In this document: positions 1 to 7,986 of the stretch, piece by piece
Numbering within the stretch: position 1 is the first letter of the stretch
How the letters are laid out: each line of letters starts with the position of its first letter
Assembly (NCBI RefSeq): GCF_025463795.1
Contig: NZ_JAODBE010000152.1
Span: 1 to 35,276 of the forward strand
Direction of reading: 5' to 3'
Origin: Amnibacterium sp.
Lineage (GTDB): Bacteria > Actinomycetota > Actinomycetes > Actinomycetales > Microbacteriaceae
DNA: 35,276 bases
Program-made: the position numbers and the translations under genes
Notes under the pieces: model-generated
What the model saw: only the letters and a program-made list of their open reading frames with translations
Database searches by the model: none
Told to the model about the DNA's origin: nothing

Positions 1-1554
1 GACCGCGCCCCGCGTCCGGACCGGCCGGTGCGCTCGTTCCGCGCGGACGCGCCCGCGAGCCGACGTCCGCGCTCGGACGGCCCGCAGCGGATGGACCGCC
101 CGCAGTGGTCCGACCGCCCCATGTACGGCGACCGCGCGTCCGAGCGGCCGCAGCACGGGAACCGGCCGGACCGCCCCTCGTACGGTGATCGTCCCCAGCG
201 CGGCGACCGTCCGCAGCACCGCGACCGGCCGCAGCGCACCGAGCGTCCGGAGCGGCCCGGCCGGGTCGAGCGCGACGACCGGCCGCGCTTCCACGATGCC
301 GCGTCCTCCGCGTGGACACCGCCCGAGGACGTCGTGCTCGAGCACCTCCAGGGCGAAGTCGTCACGGCCGCGGACGTCGCCGGCGTGACGTTCGCCGATC
401 TCGGCCTCGGGGAGGGCATCACGAAGGCGCTCGCCGCCCTCGGTGCGACGACCCCGTTCCCCATCCAGGCCGCGACCGTCCCCGACGCCCTCGCCGGCCG
501 CAACGTGCTCGGTCGCGGGCGGACGGGCTCGGGCAAGACGATCGCGTTCGGCGCGGCCCTCGTGGAGCGCCTCATGCGCAACTGGCACGAGTCCGCCCGC
601 GCCGGGACAGGGCGCCGGATGGGAAGGGCCCCGCGGGCCCTCATCCTCGCCCCGACGCGCGAGCTCGCCCTGCAGATCGACCGCACCGTGCAGCCCATCG
701 CCCGCGCCGTCGGCCTCTTCACCACGCAGATCGTCGGCGGTGTGCCCCAGGGGCGCCAGGTCGGCGCACTCGCGAAGGGTGTCGACATCGTGATCGGCAC
801 ACCGGGCCGCATGGAGGACCTGCTCGAGCAGGGCCGCCTCGACCTCGGCGAGATCGAGATCACCGTGCTCGACGAGGCCGACCACATGGCCGACCTCGGC
901 TTCCTCGAGCCGATGCAGCGGCTGCTGCGGCTCGTGCCCGCACGGGGGCAGCGGATGCTCTTCTCGGCGACCCTCGACGCCGCCGTGTCGACCCTCGTCG
1001 ACGAGTTCCTGCCGGAGCCCGCCGTGCACGAGGTCGCCGACGTGGACGGCGAGAGCACCGCGGCCCACCGCGTGCTCGTCATCGAGCAGGGGGAGAAGCT
1101 GCCGGTGCTCACCGCGCTGCTCGGCTCCGTCGACCGCACGCTCGTGTTCGCCCGCACCCGAGCGTTCGCCGAGCAGCTCGCCGATGAGCTCGACGGGGCG
1201 GGCGTGCGGGCGGAGAGCCTCCACGGCGATCTCAACCAGGGACGGCGCACCCGCAACCTGGCCCGGTTCTCGGACGGCAAGGTCGAGGCGCTCGTGGCGA
1301 CCGACGTCGCCGCTCGCGGCATCCACGTCGACCACATCGACCTCGTCGTGCACGCGGACGCCGCCGAGGACTACAAGACCTACCTGCACCGTTCCGGCCG
1401 CACCGGCCGAGCCGGGGCGTCGGGCACGGTCGTCACGCTGATCACCGCCCGGCGGCGGCGCCGGTTCGCCGAGCTGCTCGAGCGCGCCGGCATCGAGGCC
1501 GACTTCGTGACCGTCGGCGCCGGGGAGAACCCGGTGGAGGCCCTCGCCCGATGA
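1..1554 (+). CDS. DEAD-box ATP-dependent RNA helicase, 5' end outside window
   Basis: RNA helicase expected to remodel RNA duplexes in the cytoplasm. All core motifs are readable: GRTGSGKT (Walker A), PTRELALQ (Ia), GTPGR (Ib), DEAD (II), SAT (III), ATDVAARGI (V) and HRSGRTGRAG (VI). The first ~95 residues are a low-complexity Arg/Pro/Asp region built from irregular DRPQ/DRPS-type units, probably a disordered RNA-contacting tail. A GTG at 28 could serve as a start, but the frame stays open to base 1 and the same DRP-rich composition continues there, so I infer the true start lies upstream. Its stop overlaps the next ATG (ATGA), suggesting translational coupling. Confidence 0.95.
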   Translation, partial: DRAPRPDRPVRSFRADAPASRRPRSDGPQRMDRPQWSDRPMYGDRASERPQHGNRPDRPSYGDRPQRGDRPQHRDRPQRTERPERPGRVERDDRPRFHDAASSAWTPPEDVVLEHLQGEVVTAADVAGVTFADLGLGEGITKALAALGATTPFPIQAATVPDALAGRNVLGRGRTGSGKTIAFGAALVERLMRNWHESARAGTGRRMGRAPRALILAPTRELALQIDRTVQPIARAVGLFTTQIVGGVPQGRQVGALAKGVDIVIGTPGRMEDLLEQGRLDLGEIEITVLDEADHMADLGFLEPMQRLLRLVPARGQRMLFSATLDAAVSTLVDEFLPEPAVHEVADVDGESTAAHRVLVIEQGEKLPVLTALLGSVDRTLVFARTRAFAEQLADELDGAGVRAESLHGDLNQGRRTRNLARFSDGKVEALVATDVAARGIHVDHIDLVVHADAAEDYKTYLHRSGRTGRAGASGTVVTLITARRRRRFAELLERAGIEADFVTVGAGENPVEALAR

Positions 1555-2168
1555 GCGCGCAGCCGGCTTCGGCGCTCGCCGTGCTCGACTGGCGGCGCAG
1601 CACCTTCGCGATGTACGCGGCGGTCCGGGCCGCTGCGTCGCCCGCCGAGGGCCACGCCCTCTGGCGGGCGCAGCGGGACAGGATGTTCCGGGAGCACCCC
1701 GCGACGCCGCTCCTGCCCGAGGACCGGCCCGGCTTCGACGGCCTCGTGGTGCCCGCCTACGACCCCGACTGGCGGTTCGAGGCGGAGGTGGAGCCGACCG
1801 GATCCGCCCGTCTCGACGTGCCGACCGGCACCGACGGCGTCGTCCCGTTCGAGCGGGTCGGGCTCGTCCGGCTGCCGGACGTCGGGACCCTCGACGTGTG
1901 GCGGCTCGCGTCCTACGGCGGGGGGATCTTCGTGCCCGTCCGAGACGCCTCGGCGGGCACCCCCGGTGGCACCTACGGCGGCGGCCGCTACCTGCTCGAC
2001 ACCGTGAAGGGCGCGGACCTCGGCGGTGGCGGTGGCCGGCTCGTGCTCGACCTCAACTTCGCCTACAACCCGTCGTGCGCGTACGACCCCGAGTGGGCCT
2101 GCCCGCTCGCCCCGGCGGGCAACCGCCTGACCGTGGCGATCCCGGCCGGGGAGCGGTCGTTCTCCTGA
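1551..2168 (+). CDS. DUF1684 domain-containing protein
   Basis: A 205-residue protein of the DUF1684 family, whose biochemical role is not established. The C-terminal half carries the family signature, GGTYGGGRYLLDTVKGADLG at roughly residues 141-160 followed by FAYNPSCAY and an ACPLAPAGNRL tail. No signal peptide or membrane segment is apparent. The ATG overlaps the helicase stop codon by four bases, so it is probably cotranscribed with and translationally coupled to that gene. I see no link in function between the two. Confidence 0.88.
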   Translation: MSAQPASALAVLDWRRSTFAMYAAVRAAASPAEGHALWRAQRDRMFREHPATPLLPEDRPGFDGLVVPAYDPDWRFEAEVEPTGSARLDVPTGTDGVVPFERVGLVRLPDVGTLDVWRLASYGGGIFVPVRDASAGTPGGTYGGGRYLLDTVKGADLGGGGGRLVLDLNFAYNPSCAYDPEWACPLAPAGNRLTVAIPAGERSFS

Positions 2169-2213
2169 TGACCTCGCTGTGGATCCGCGCCCCGCGATGT
2201 CGCACGCCGCGGC

Positions 2214-2219
2214 TACTCT
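2214..2219 (+). promoter_or_regulatory. Candidate -10 box for leaderless recQ mRNA
   Basis: TACTCT matches TANNNT and ends 7 nt before the GTG at 2227, the geometry expected when transcription starts at or next to the start codon. No Shine-Dalgarno sequence precedes that GTG. No clear -35 box is seen. This is the main reason for preferring 2227 over the longer open frame starting at 2179. Confidence 0.45.
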
Positions 2220-2226
2220 CGCGCAC

Positions 2227-4059
2227 GTGACGACCACGGCCATCGCCCCGCTCGATGTGCTGAACCGGGTCTTCGGCTACGAGGCCTTCCGGGGTCTGCA
2301 GGGGGAGGTCGTCGAGCAGGTGGTCGGCGGCGGCGACGCCGTCGTGCTCATGCCGACCGGCGCGGGCAAGTCCCTCTGCTACCAGATCCCGGCCCTCGTC
2401 CGACGGGGCACCGGTCTCGTGGTCTCGCCGCTCATCGCACTCATGCACGACCAGGTCGACGCCCTCCGGGCGGTCGGTGTGCGGGCCGAGTACCTCAACT
2501 CGACGCAGGACCCCGACGAGCGGCGTGCGGTCGAGGCGGCGCTGCTCGCCGGCGAGGTCGACCTCGTCTACGTCGCGCCCGAGCGGCTCGCGTCCGAGTC
2601 CACGCGACACCTCCTCGACCGAGTCGCGGAGGGGCCGGGCCTCTCCGTCTTCGCGATCGACGAGGCGCACTGCGTCGCCCAGTGGGGCCACGACTTCCGC
2701 CCCGACTACCTCGGTCTCGCCGACCTCGTCGGCCGGTGGCCAGGCGTGCCGACCATGGCGCTCACCGCGACGGCGACCGAGGCGACCCACCGCGAGATCA
2801 CCCAGCGGCTGTCCCTCACGGATGCGGCCCAGTTCGTCGCGAGCTTCGACCGCCCGAACATCCAGTACCGGATCGTGCCGAAGGACGACGCGAAGCAGCA
2901 GCTGCTGAAGTTCCTCCGCACCGAGCACGCCGGTGACGCCGGCATCGTCTACGCGCTGTCGCGGGCCTCGGTCGAGTCGACCGCCGACTGGCTGTCGCAG
3001 CACGGCATCACCGCGATCCCGTACCACGCCGGCCTCGACGCCCGCATCCGCGCCGCCAACCAGTCCCGGTTCCTCCGTGAGGACGGCGTGGTCGTGGTCG
3101 CGACGATCGCGTTCGGCATGGGCATCGACAAGCCCGACGTGCGGTTCGTCGCGCACATCGACCTGCCGAAGTCGGTCGAGGGCTACTACCAGGAGACGGG
3201 CCGAGCCGGCCGCGACGGCCTGCCCGCCACCGCCTGGCTCGCCTACGGGCTCGCCGACGTCGTACAGCTGCGCCGGCTGATCGACCGCGGCTCGGGCGAC
3301 GCCGCCCACCGCCGCAGGCAGAGCGCGAACCTCGACGCGATGCTCGCCCTCTGCGAGACGGTCACCTGCCGGCGCCGCCAGCTTCTCGCCTACTTCGACC
3401 AGCCGAGCGACGAGGACTGCGGCAACTGCGACACCTGCCTCGAGCCGGTCGACACCTGGGACGGCACCGTCCCCGCCCAGAAGCTGCTGTCGACGATCGT
3501 GCGGTTGCAGCGGGAGCGCAACCAGCGGTTCGGCGGCGGCCAGATCATCGACATCCTGCGCGGTAAGCACACCCCGCGCATCGCCCAGCACCACCACGAC
3601 GAGCTGAGCACGTTCGGGGTCGGCGCCGACCTCGACGACCGCGCTTGGCGCAGCGTGCTGCGGCAGCTCATCGCGCAGGGGGTCGTCGCGATCGCCGACG
3701 ACTACGGCACCCTGGGGCTCGGCGCGCTCGCCGGCGACGTGCTGAAGGGCGGGCACGAGGTGCGGCTGCGGCACGACCTCGCCCGGTCGCACTCCGGGGG
3801 CGGCGCGAAGAAGGCGCGGCCCGTCGCGGCGGATCTCGACGGGGAGCAGCTCGCCCTGTTCGAGCGGCTGCGCTCCTGGCGCGCCACCCAGGCGAAGGAG
3901 CAGGGCGTGCCCGCCTACGTCGTCTTCGGCGACGCGACCCTGAAGGCCCTCGCCACCGCGCGGCCGGGGTCGCTCACGGCGCTCGGCGCGGTGAGCGGCA
4001 TCGGTGCCGCCAAGCTCGAGCGGTACGGCGAGGCCGTGCTGGCGCTCCTCGCGGCGTGA
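2227..4059 (+). CDS. recQ: ATP-dependent DNA helicase RecQ
   Basis: A 3'-5' DNA helicase of the RecQ family acting in recombination and repair. Visible elements in order: Walker A MPTGAGKSLCYQ, DEAH box within IDEAHCVAQWGHDFRPDY (the RecQ aromatic-rich loop), motif VI QETGRAGRDG, the four-Cys zinc module of the RQC region (CRRRQ...CGNCDTC, near residues 380-410), and an HRDC-like C-terminal domain from about residue 540 (LFERLRSWRATQAKEQGVPA). At 610 residues it is full length. The frame extends up to a GTG at 2179, but the added 16 residues are not RecQ-like and the GTG at 2227 has a correctly spaced -10 box. The next gene begins one base after its stop. Confidence 0.96.
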   Translation: MTTTAIAPLDVLNRVFGYEAFRGLQGEVVEQVVGGGDAVVLMPTGAGKSLCYQIPALVRRGTGLVVSPLIALMHDQVDALRAVGVRAEYLNSTQDPDERRAVEAALLAGEVDLVYVAPERLASESTRHLLDRVAEGPGLSVFAIDEAHCVAQWGHDFRPDYLGLADLVGRWPGVPTMALTATATEATHREITQRLSLTDAAQFVASFDRPNIQYRIVPKDDAKQQLLKFLRTEHAGDAGIVYALSRASVESTADWLSQHGITAIPYHAGLDARIRAANQSRFLREDGVVVVATIAFGMGIDKPDVRFVAHIDLPKSVEGYYQETGRAGRDGLPATAWLAYGLADVVQLRRLIDRGSGDAAHRRRQSANLDAMLALCETVTCRRRQLLAYFDQPSDEDCGNCDTCLEPVDTWDGTVPAQKLLSTIVRLQRERNQRFGGGQIIDILRGKHTPRIAQHHHDELSTFGVGADLDDRAWRSVLRQLIAQGVVAIADDYGTLGLGALAGDVLKGGHEVRLRHDLARSHSGGGAKKARPVAADLDGEQLALFERLRSWRATQAKEQGVPAYVVFGDATLKALATARPGSLTALGAVSGIGAAKLERYGEAVLALLAA

Positions 4060-4060
4060 C

Positions 4061-4594
4061 GTGGAGCCCGTCACCGAGCGGCTGCTGCTGCGCCGGTGGC
4101 GCGAGGAGGACCGGGAGCCGTTCGCAGCGCTGAACGCCGATCCCGCCGTCATGGAGCACTTCCCCGCGACGCTCAGCCGTCCGGAGACCGACGCCTTCGT
4201 CGATCGCCTCATCCAGCACCACGAGCAGCACGGCTGGGGCCTCTGGGCGCTGGAGGTCCGTGAGACCGGCCGGTTCATCGGATTCACCGGACTCGCTGTG
4301 CCGCGCTTCCCGGCGCACTTCACGCCCGCCGTCGAGGTGGGCTGGCGGCTGGCCCGCGCTGCCTGGGGGCACGGCTACGCGTCGGAGGCGGCTCGCGCCG
4401 CCGTCGGGTTCGGCTTCGACGAGCTCGGCCTCGACGGGATCGTCTCCTTCACCGCCGTGGGCAACCTCCGCTCGCGAGCCGTCATGGAGCGCATCGGCAT
4501 GACCCACGATCCGGCCGACGACTTCGACCACCCGGTACTGCCCGACGGGCATCCCCTCCGCCGCCACGTGCTCTACCGCCTGCGCCGCCCCTGA
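4061..4594 (+). CDS. GNAT family N-acetyltransferase (RimJ-like)
   Basis: A 177-residue GNAT acetyltransferase expected to transfer acetyl from acetyl-CoA to an unidentified amine. The start VEPVTERLLLRRWREED is typical of the RimJ/RimL branch, followed by WALEVRETGRFIGFTGL and the acetyl-CoA pyrophosphate-binding loop AAWGHGYASEAA, then AVGNLRSRAVMERIGM. The GTG at 4061 lies one base past the recQ stop. The longer frame starting at 4004 lies inside recQ and encodes no family sequence. Substrate unknown. Confidence 0.9.
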   Translation: MEPVTERLLLRRWREEDREPFAALNADPAVMEHFPATLSRPETDAFVDRLIQHHEQHGWGLWALEVRETGRFIGFTGLAVPRFPAHFTPAVEVGWRLARAAWGHGYASEAARAAVGFGFDELGLDGIVSFTAVGNLRSRAVMERIGMTHDPADDFDHPVLPDGHPLRRHVLYRLRRP

Positions 4595-4618
4595 CCTCGA
4601 CTCACCCCCCCGTCGAGG
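4595..4618 (+). terminator. Candidate hairpin terminator after recQ/GNAT
   Basis: CCTCGAC and GTCGAGG form a perfect 7-bp stem around a C-rich 10-nt loop directly after the acetyltransferase stop. There is no U tract, which is common in high-GC actinomycetes. The next gene is convergent, so a terminator is expected here. Confidence 0.45.
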
Positions 4619-4714
4619 AGCGTCCGGAATCAGAGCCGGAGCGACACGTCGGCACGCTGCAGCAGGAGGGTGTCCGTCCGGCGCCCCGGAAGCGATCAAG
4701 CTGCGCTCGCGCCG

Positions 4715-4793
4715 GACAGGGCTGCGCTCATCGGTTCCTGTCGGTGCCCGACAGGGCTGCGCTCATCGGTTCCTGTCGGTGCCCGACAGGAAC
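4715..4793. repeat. 35-bp tandem duplication carrying a perfect hairpin
   Basis: A 35-bp unit beginning GACAGGGCTGCGCTCATCGG occurs twice in perfect tandem (4715-4749 and 4750-4784), and a third partial copy (GACAGG) begins at 4785. The right junction forms a perfect 11-bp hairpin, GTTCCTGTCGG (4769-4779), TGC loop, CCGACAGGAAC (4783-4793). The repeat overlaps the last codons and stop of the minus-strand aminopeptidase and fills the convergent intergenic space, where it might act as a terminator or reflect slippage. Confidence 0.85.
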
Positions 4794-6046
4794 GTCTCCG
4801 CTGCGGCCGCCAGGCGGCCCGGGTCGTCGACGTGGCAGAGCTCCCTGGCGGAGTGCATGGACAGCAGGGGCGTGCCGACATCCAGCGTCCGGATGCCGAG
4901 CCGGGTGGCGGTGATCGGCCCGATCGTCGACCCGCACGGCACCGCGTTGTTCGAGACGAACGGCTGCCACGGCACCTGCGCCACCGCGCAGACGCGGGTC
5001 CACAGGGCGGTGCCGACCGCGTCCGTCGTGTAGCGCTGGTTCGCGTTGATCTTCAGCAGCGGGCCACCGCCGGCCACCGGGCGCACCACCGGGTCGTGCC
5101 GGTCGCCGCGGTTCGGGTGCACGGCATGCCCGGCGTCGGCGGAGAGGCACCACGAGTCCGCGAACGCCCGGTGCATGGTGAGCCGGTCCCCGCCGAGCGC
5201 GGCCGAGACCCGCTCGAGCACGTCGGCGAGCAGGGGCCCCGCGGCACCGGACCGGCTCTCGGATCCGATCTCCTCGTGGTCGAACGCGGCGAGCACCGCG
5301 ATCACCCCCACGGGCTGCGCCGCCTCGAGCGCGACGGCGCCCGCGTGCGCCGAGCTGAGGTTGTCCAGCCGCGCGGACGCGAAGAGCGTTCCGTCCAGAC
5401 CGAAGCGCCTGGGCGGCTGGCTGTCGACCGTGAGCACGTCCATGCCGGCGACGGCATGCACGGGGATCCCGGCCGCATCCGCGATGGCCCCGAGCAGGTC
5501 GGCCGGGTCGCCCGTCACGCCCACGACGGGGGCCGTGTCGCGCTGCCGGTCCGGCGTGAACCCGCTGTTCGTGTCGCGGTCGAGATGGATCGCGAGGTGC
5601 GGGATGCGGGCGATCGGCCCGGTGCGGATCAGGTGGACGTCGCCGTCGGCGTCGACGACCCGGCCCGCGAGTTCGAGCTCGCGGTCGAACCAGGAGGCGA
5701 GGATCGGGCCCCCGTAGATCTCCACGCCCAGCTGCTGCCAGGCGGCGCCGGGGACCGACGGCTCGGGCTTGAGCGTGAAGCCGGGGGAGTCGGTGTGCGT
5801 GCCGACGATACGGAACGGCGTCGTGGGGGAGGCGTCGCCCGGCAGTGCGAGTGCCACGACGGCGCCGTCGCGCACGACGAGCACGCGGTCGCCCGGCCCG
5901 ACGTCGCCACTCCAGTCGTCGCGCTCGTCGAGCACGCGGTAGCCGGCGCCCGTCAGCCGGCGGGCGATCTCCGCGGCCGCGTGGTAGGAGCTGGGGGAGG
6001 CGGTGACGAAGGCGGCGAGGTCGTCGAGATGTGCGGACGGGTCCAT
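4763..6046 (-). CDS. M18 family aminopeptidase (aspartyl aminopeptidase-like)
   Basis: A cytoplasmic dinuclear-zinc aminopeptidase of family M18, which removes N-terminal residues (often acidic ones) from peptides. Family motifs are clear: SPSSYHA near the N-terminus, VGTHTDSPGFTLKPEP (first metal His/Asp), HLDRDTN, SARLDNLSSAHAG, FDHEEIGSESRSGA (catalytic Glu pair) and SADAGHAVHPN (last metal His). The length of about 427 residues is normal. I chose the ATG at 6046 (MDPSAHLDDLAAFV). A GTG at 6067 would add seven residues and cannot be excluded. The final residues SGTDRNR and stop are encoded within the tandem repeat. Confidence 0.94.
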   Translation of the reverse strand: MDPSAHLDDLAAFVTASPSSYHAAAEIARRLTGAGYRVLDERDDWSGDVGPGDRVLVVRDGAVVALALPGDASPTTPFRIVGTHTDSPGFTLKPEPSVPGAAWQQLGVEIYGGPILASWFDRELELAGRVVDADGDVHLIRTGPIARIPHLAIHLDRDTNSGFTPDRQRDTAPVVGVTGDPADLLGAIADAAGIPVHAVAGMDVLTVDSQPPRRFGLDGTLFASARLDNLSSAHAGAVALEAAQPVGVIAVLAAFDHEEIGSESRSGAAGPLLADVLERVSAALGGDRLTMHRAFADSWCLSADAGHAVHPNRGDRHDPVVRPVAGGGPLLKINANQRYTTDAVGTALWTRVCAVAQVPWQPFVSNNAVPCGSTIGPITATRLGIRTLDVGTPLLSMHSARELCHVDDPGRLAAAAETFLSGTDRNR

Positions 6047-6118
6047 GCCCTCATCGAAGCACGGCACGGCCCCCGTCCCACCCGGAGGACCGGGCGGACG
6101 GGGGCCGTGGAGGTGCGG

Positions 6119-6721
6119 TCACTCGCCGAGGATGCGGTACAGCTCCCGGCGGAGCTCGTCGAGCTTCTCCGTGGCGCGGCTCCGCTGCTCGGCGCTCACG
6201 CCGCCGCGGAACTGCATCACGGCACCGGCGAGCTTGCGCGCCGCGGTGAACAGCTCGTCGTCGCCGCGGTGCTCGCCGCGGGCGAAGGCGAACGCGCTGT
6301 CGATCTCGTCCTGGTGCGCCTCGACGTAGGCCCGACCGGGGTCGGTGATCGAGTACGCGCCGCGAGGCCCCTCGGCCTGGGCGACGAGGCCCTCGTCGAC
6401 GAGCTGGGCGAGCGTCGGGTAGACCGAGCCGGGGCTCGGCGTCCAGGCGCCCTCGGTGCGCTCGGCGATCGACTTGATCAGGCCGTAGCCGTTCGAGGGG
6501 CCGTCCGCGAGCAGGCCGAGGATGGCGCTGCGGACGTCACCGCGACGTGCGCGGGGCCCGCCGGGGCCGAAGCCGCCGCCGAAGCCCCGCGGCCCGCGGC
6601 CGGGGAACATGCCCTCCCAGGGCCCGCCGAACCCCGCGGGGAAGCGGGTCGCCTGGCCACGGTCGTGGGCGTGATGGGGTGCGAAGTGTCCGCGCATGGC
6701 GGACGTGGTGTGGTTGTGCAT
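6119..6721 (-). CDS. PadR family transcriptional regulator
   Basis: A 200-residue PadR-type repressor. The winged-helix domain begins near residue 62 (RSAILGLLADGPSNGYGLIKSIAERTEGAWTPSPGSVYPTL) and is followed by a helical dimerisation segment ending in LDELRRELYRILGE. The first 60 residues form a His/Gly/Arg/Pro-rich tail, which might bind metal or be disordered; several internal Met codons there leave the exact start uncertain. PadR proteins usually repress their own promoter, and a CGATATATCG palindrome lies 46 bp upstream. No partner gene with an obvious effector is adjacent. Confidence 0.92.
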   Translation of the reverse strand: MHNHTTSAMRGHFAPHHAHDRGQATRFPAGFGGPWEGMFPGRGPRGFGGGFGPGGPRARRGDVRSAILGLLADGPSNGYGLIKSIAERTEGAWTPSPGSVYPTLAQLVDEGLVAQAEGPRGAYSITDPGRAYVEAHQDEIDSAFAFARGEHRGDDELFTAARKLAGAVMQFRGGVSAEQRSRATEKLDELRRELYRILGE

Positions 6722-6766
6722 GGGAATCCTTCCGTCGGCATCGCCTCCGGATGAGGCGTTGCATCA

Positions 6767-6776
6767 CGATATATCG
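6767..6776. promoter_or_regulatory. CGATATATCG palindrome, candidate PadR operator
   Basis: A perfect 10-bp AT-centred palindrome in otherwise very GC-rich DNA, located in the promoter region of the minus-strand padR gene. It is followed by two direct ATCGGAAC copies (6773-6780 and 6783-6790). An autoregulatory operator is an inference from position and symmetry. Confidence 0.5.
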
Positions 6777-6823
6777 GAACAGATCGGAACGGAAGGGTAT
6801 TCCGCCCGGTTCGCTGAGAGCGA

Positions 6824-7876
6824 TCAGGGGCGCCGCAGGACCGGCTCGGCCTCGAGGATCGGTTCGCCGTCGAGGAACCGGCGGATGGCGTGGTTCACGA
6901 ACGCCTGGTCGGCGGGGCTCGCTCCCGCGCCGGCTGCATGCCCCCACAGCGACGGGATCGGCAGCAGCGTCGGATCCGGCAGGTCCTCCGCCTCGTACCG
7001 GGCGTCGCCGATCGGGAAGTAGAGGTCGGTCTCGCTGGGCATCAGAAGCACCGGTACCTCGATCGACGCGAGCGCGGCGTGCGTGTCCCCGCCGAAACCG
7101 GGCGTGGTCCCCACGTCGTGCTGCTGCCAGGTGCGGCAGTGCAGCACCACGTCGTTGGCGTCGGCGCCGGGGAGGAACTCCTCGCGGAACTCCCGCATCG
7201 TCGACTCGAACGTCGCATCCGGATCGGTGTCGCGCCACAGCTCGTCCCGCCACCACTGCTGCGAGTAGAGCCAGGCGGACCACACCGTGCCGAACGCGGC
7301 GATGCCGGCGGCCGGTTGGTCGTGGTACTCGCCGCCCGCGAACAGCGGATCCGCGAACAGGGCGGCGAGCTGCCCCTCGAGCCGGGCGACCCCGTGCGGA
7401 TAGCAGCGGGCGGTCCCGGCGAGCGCGACCACGCGGTCGGCGAGGCCGGGCCGGCTCACCGCGAGCTGGAAGGCCTGCATCGCACCCATCGAGAAGCCCA
7501 CGGCGGCGGCGAGGTGGTGCACCCCGAGGCCCTCCTCGAGCAGGCGGGCGATCAGCGCCACGCTGTCGCGGACCGTGGTGATCGGGAAGCGCGGGCCGTC
7601 GAACGGCGGCGGCGTCGTGCTCGGCGATGAGGAGACCCCGTTGCCGAGCAGCTCGGTCGCGATCACGAAGAACTCGCGTGGGTCCAGCGCCAGGCCGTCA
7701 CCGATCATCCACTCGTTGTCGCCGGACCCCGCCATGAAGTGCGACGGCACCAGCACGGCGCCGCGCGGCGCGTCCGGCGACCCGAAGGTGCGGTAGGCGA
7801 GCCGCGCCTCCGGAATCACCACCCCCGACTCCGTGCGGAAGCCGGGCACGGTGAAGCGCAGCGGGGTGTCGGTCAC
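6824..7876 (-). CDS. Alpha/beta hydrolase, homoserine O-acetyltransferase (MetX)-like
   Basis: A 350-residue alpha/beta-fold enzyme with the MetX-type architecture. The N-terminus RLAYRTFGSPDAPRGAVLVPSHFM leads into the GNGVSSSPSTTPPPFDGPRFP segment, then the nucleophile elbow GFSMGAMQAF (Ser), the acid SETDLYFP (Asp) and a terminal WGHAAGAG (His). True MetX enzymes usually read GGSMGGMQ at the elbow, and no methionine genes are adjacent, so I call it a MetX-like acyltransferase or hydrolase of unknown substrate. The start is a GTG at 7876 preceded by GGAGGA at suitable spacing; a second GTG at 7894 overlaps that ribosome site and is less likely. It diverges from the kinase gene. Confidence 0.85.
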   Translation of the reverse strand: MTDTPLRFTVPGFRTESGVVIPEARLAYRTFGSPDAPRGAVLVPSHFMAGSGDNEWMIGDGLALDPREFFVIATELLGNGVSSSPSTTPPPFDGPRFPITTVRDSVALIARLLEEGLGVHHLAAAVGFSMGAMQAFQLAVSRPGLADRVVALAGTARCYPHGVARLEGQLAALFADPLFAGGEYHDQPAAGIAAFGTVWSAWLYSQQWWRDELWRDTDPDATFESTMREFREEFLPGADANDVVLHCRTWQQHDVGTTPGFGGDTHAALASIEVPVLLMPSETDLYFPIGDARYEAEDLPDPTLLPIPSLWGHAAGAGASPADQAFVNHAIRRFLDGEPILEAEPVLRRP

Positions 7877-7986
7877 TCCGGCATCGTCCTCCACCCTTCG
7901 GGGTGTGGTCCCCGCGTGGCGCCGTCCCGGATACTCGGACGGGTACCCGTCGCCGACGACGCGGGCCTGGACAGGACGGAGCCGCG

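Noticed and set aside
100-300. Repeated DRPQ-type units considered as a DNA repeat array or CRISPR
   Set aside because: The units are irregular in length and sequence and stay in frame with the helicase; they are a low-complexity protein tail. No CRISPR array was seen anywhere in the window.
2053-4323. 756-codon open frame on the minus strand
   Set aside because: Antisense to recQ; no domain recognisable, and the opposite strand has every RecQ motif.
4670-6754. 694-codon open frame on the plus strand
   Set aside because: It lies opposite the M18 aminopeptidase and PadR genes, both of which carry full family motifs. The frame is a GC-skew shadow rich in Arg, Gly and Val with no motif.
6824-7876. 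Calling the hydrolase a true homoserine O-acetyltransferase (metX)
   Set aside because: The nucleophile elbow differs from typical MetX and no methionine genes are adjacent, so only a MetX-like call is justified.
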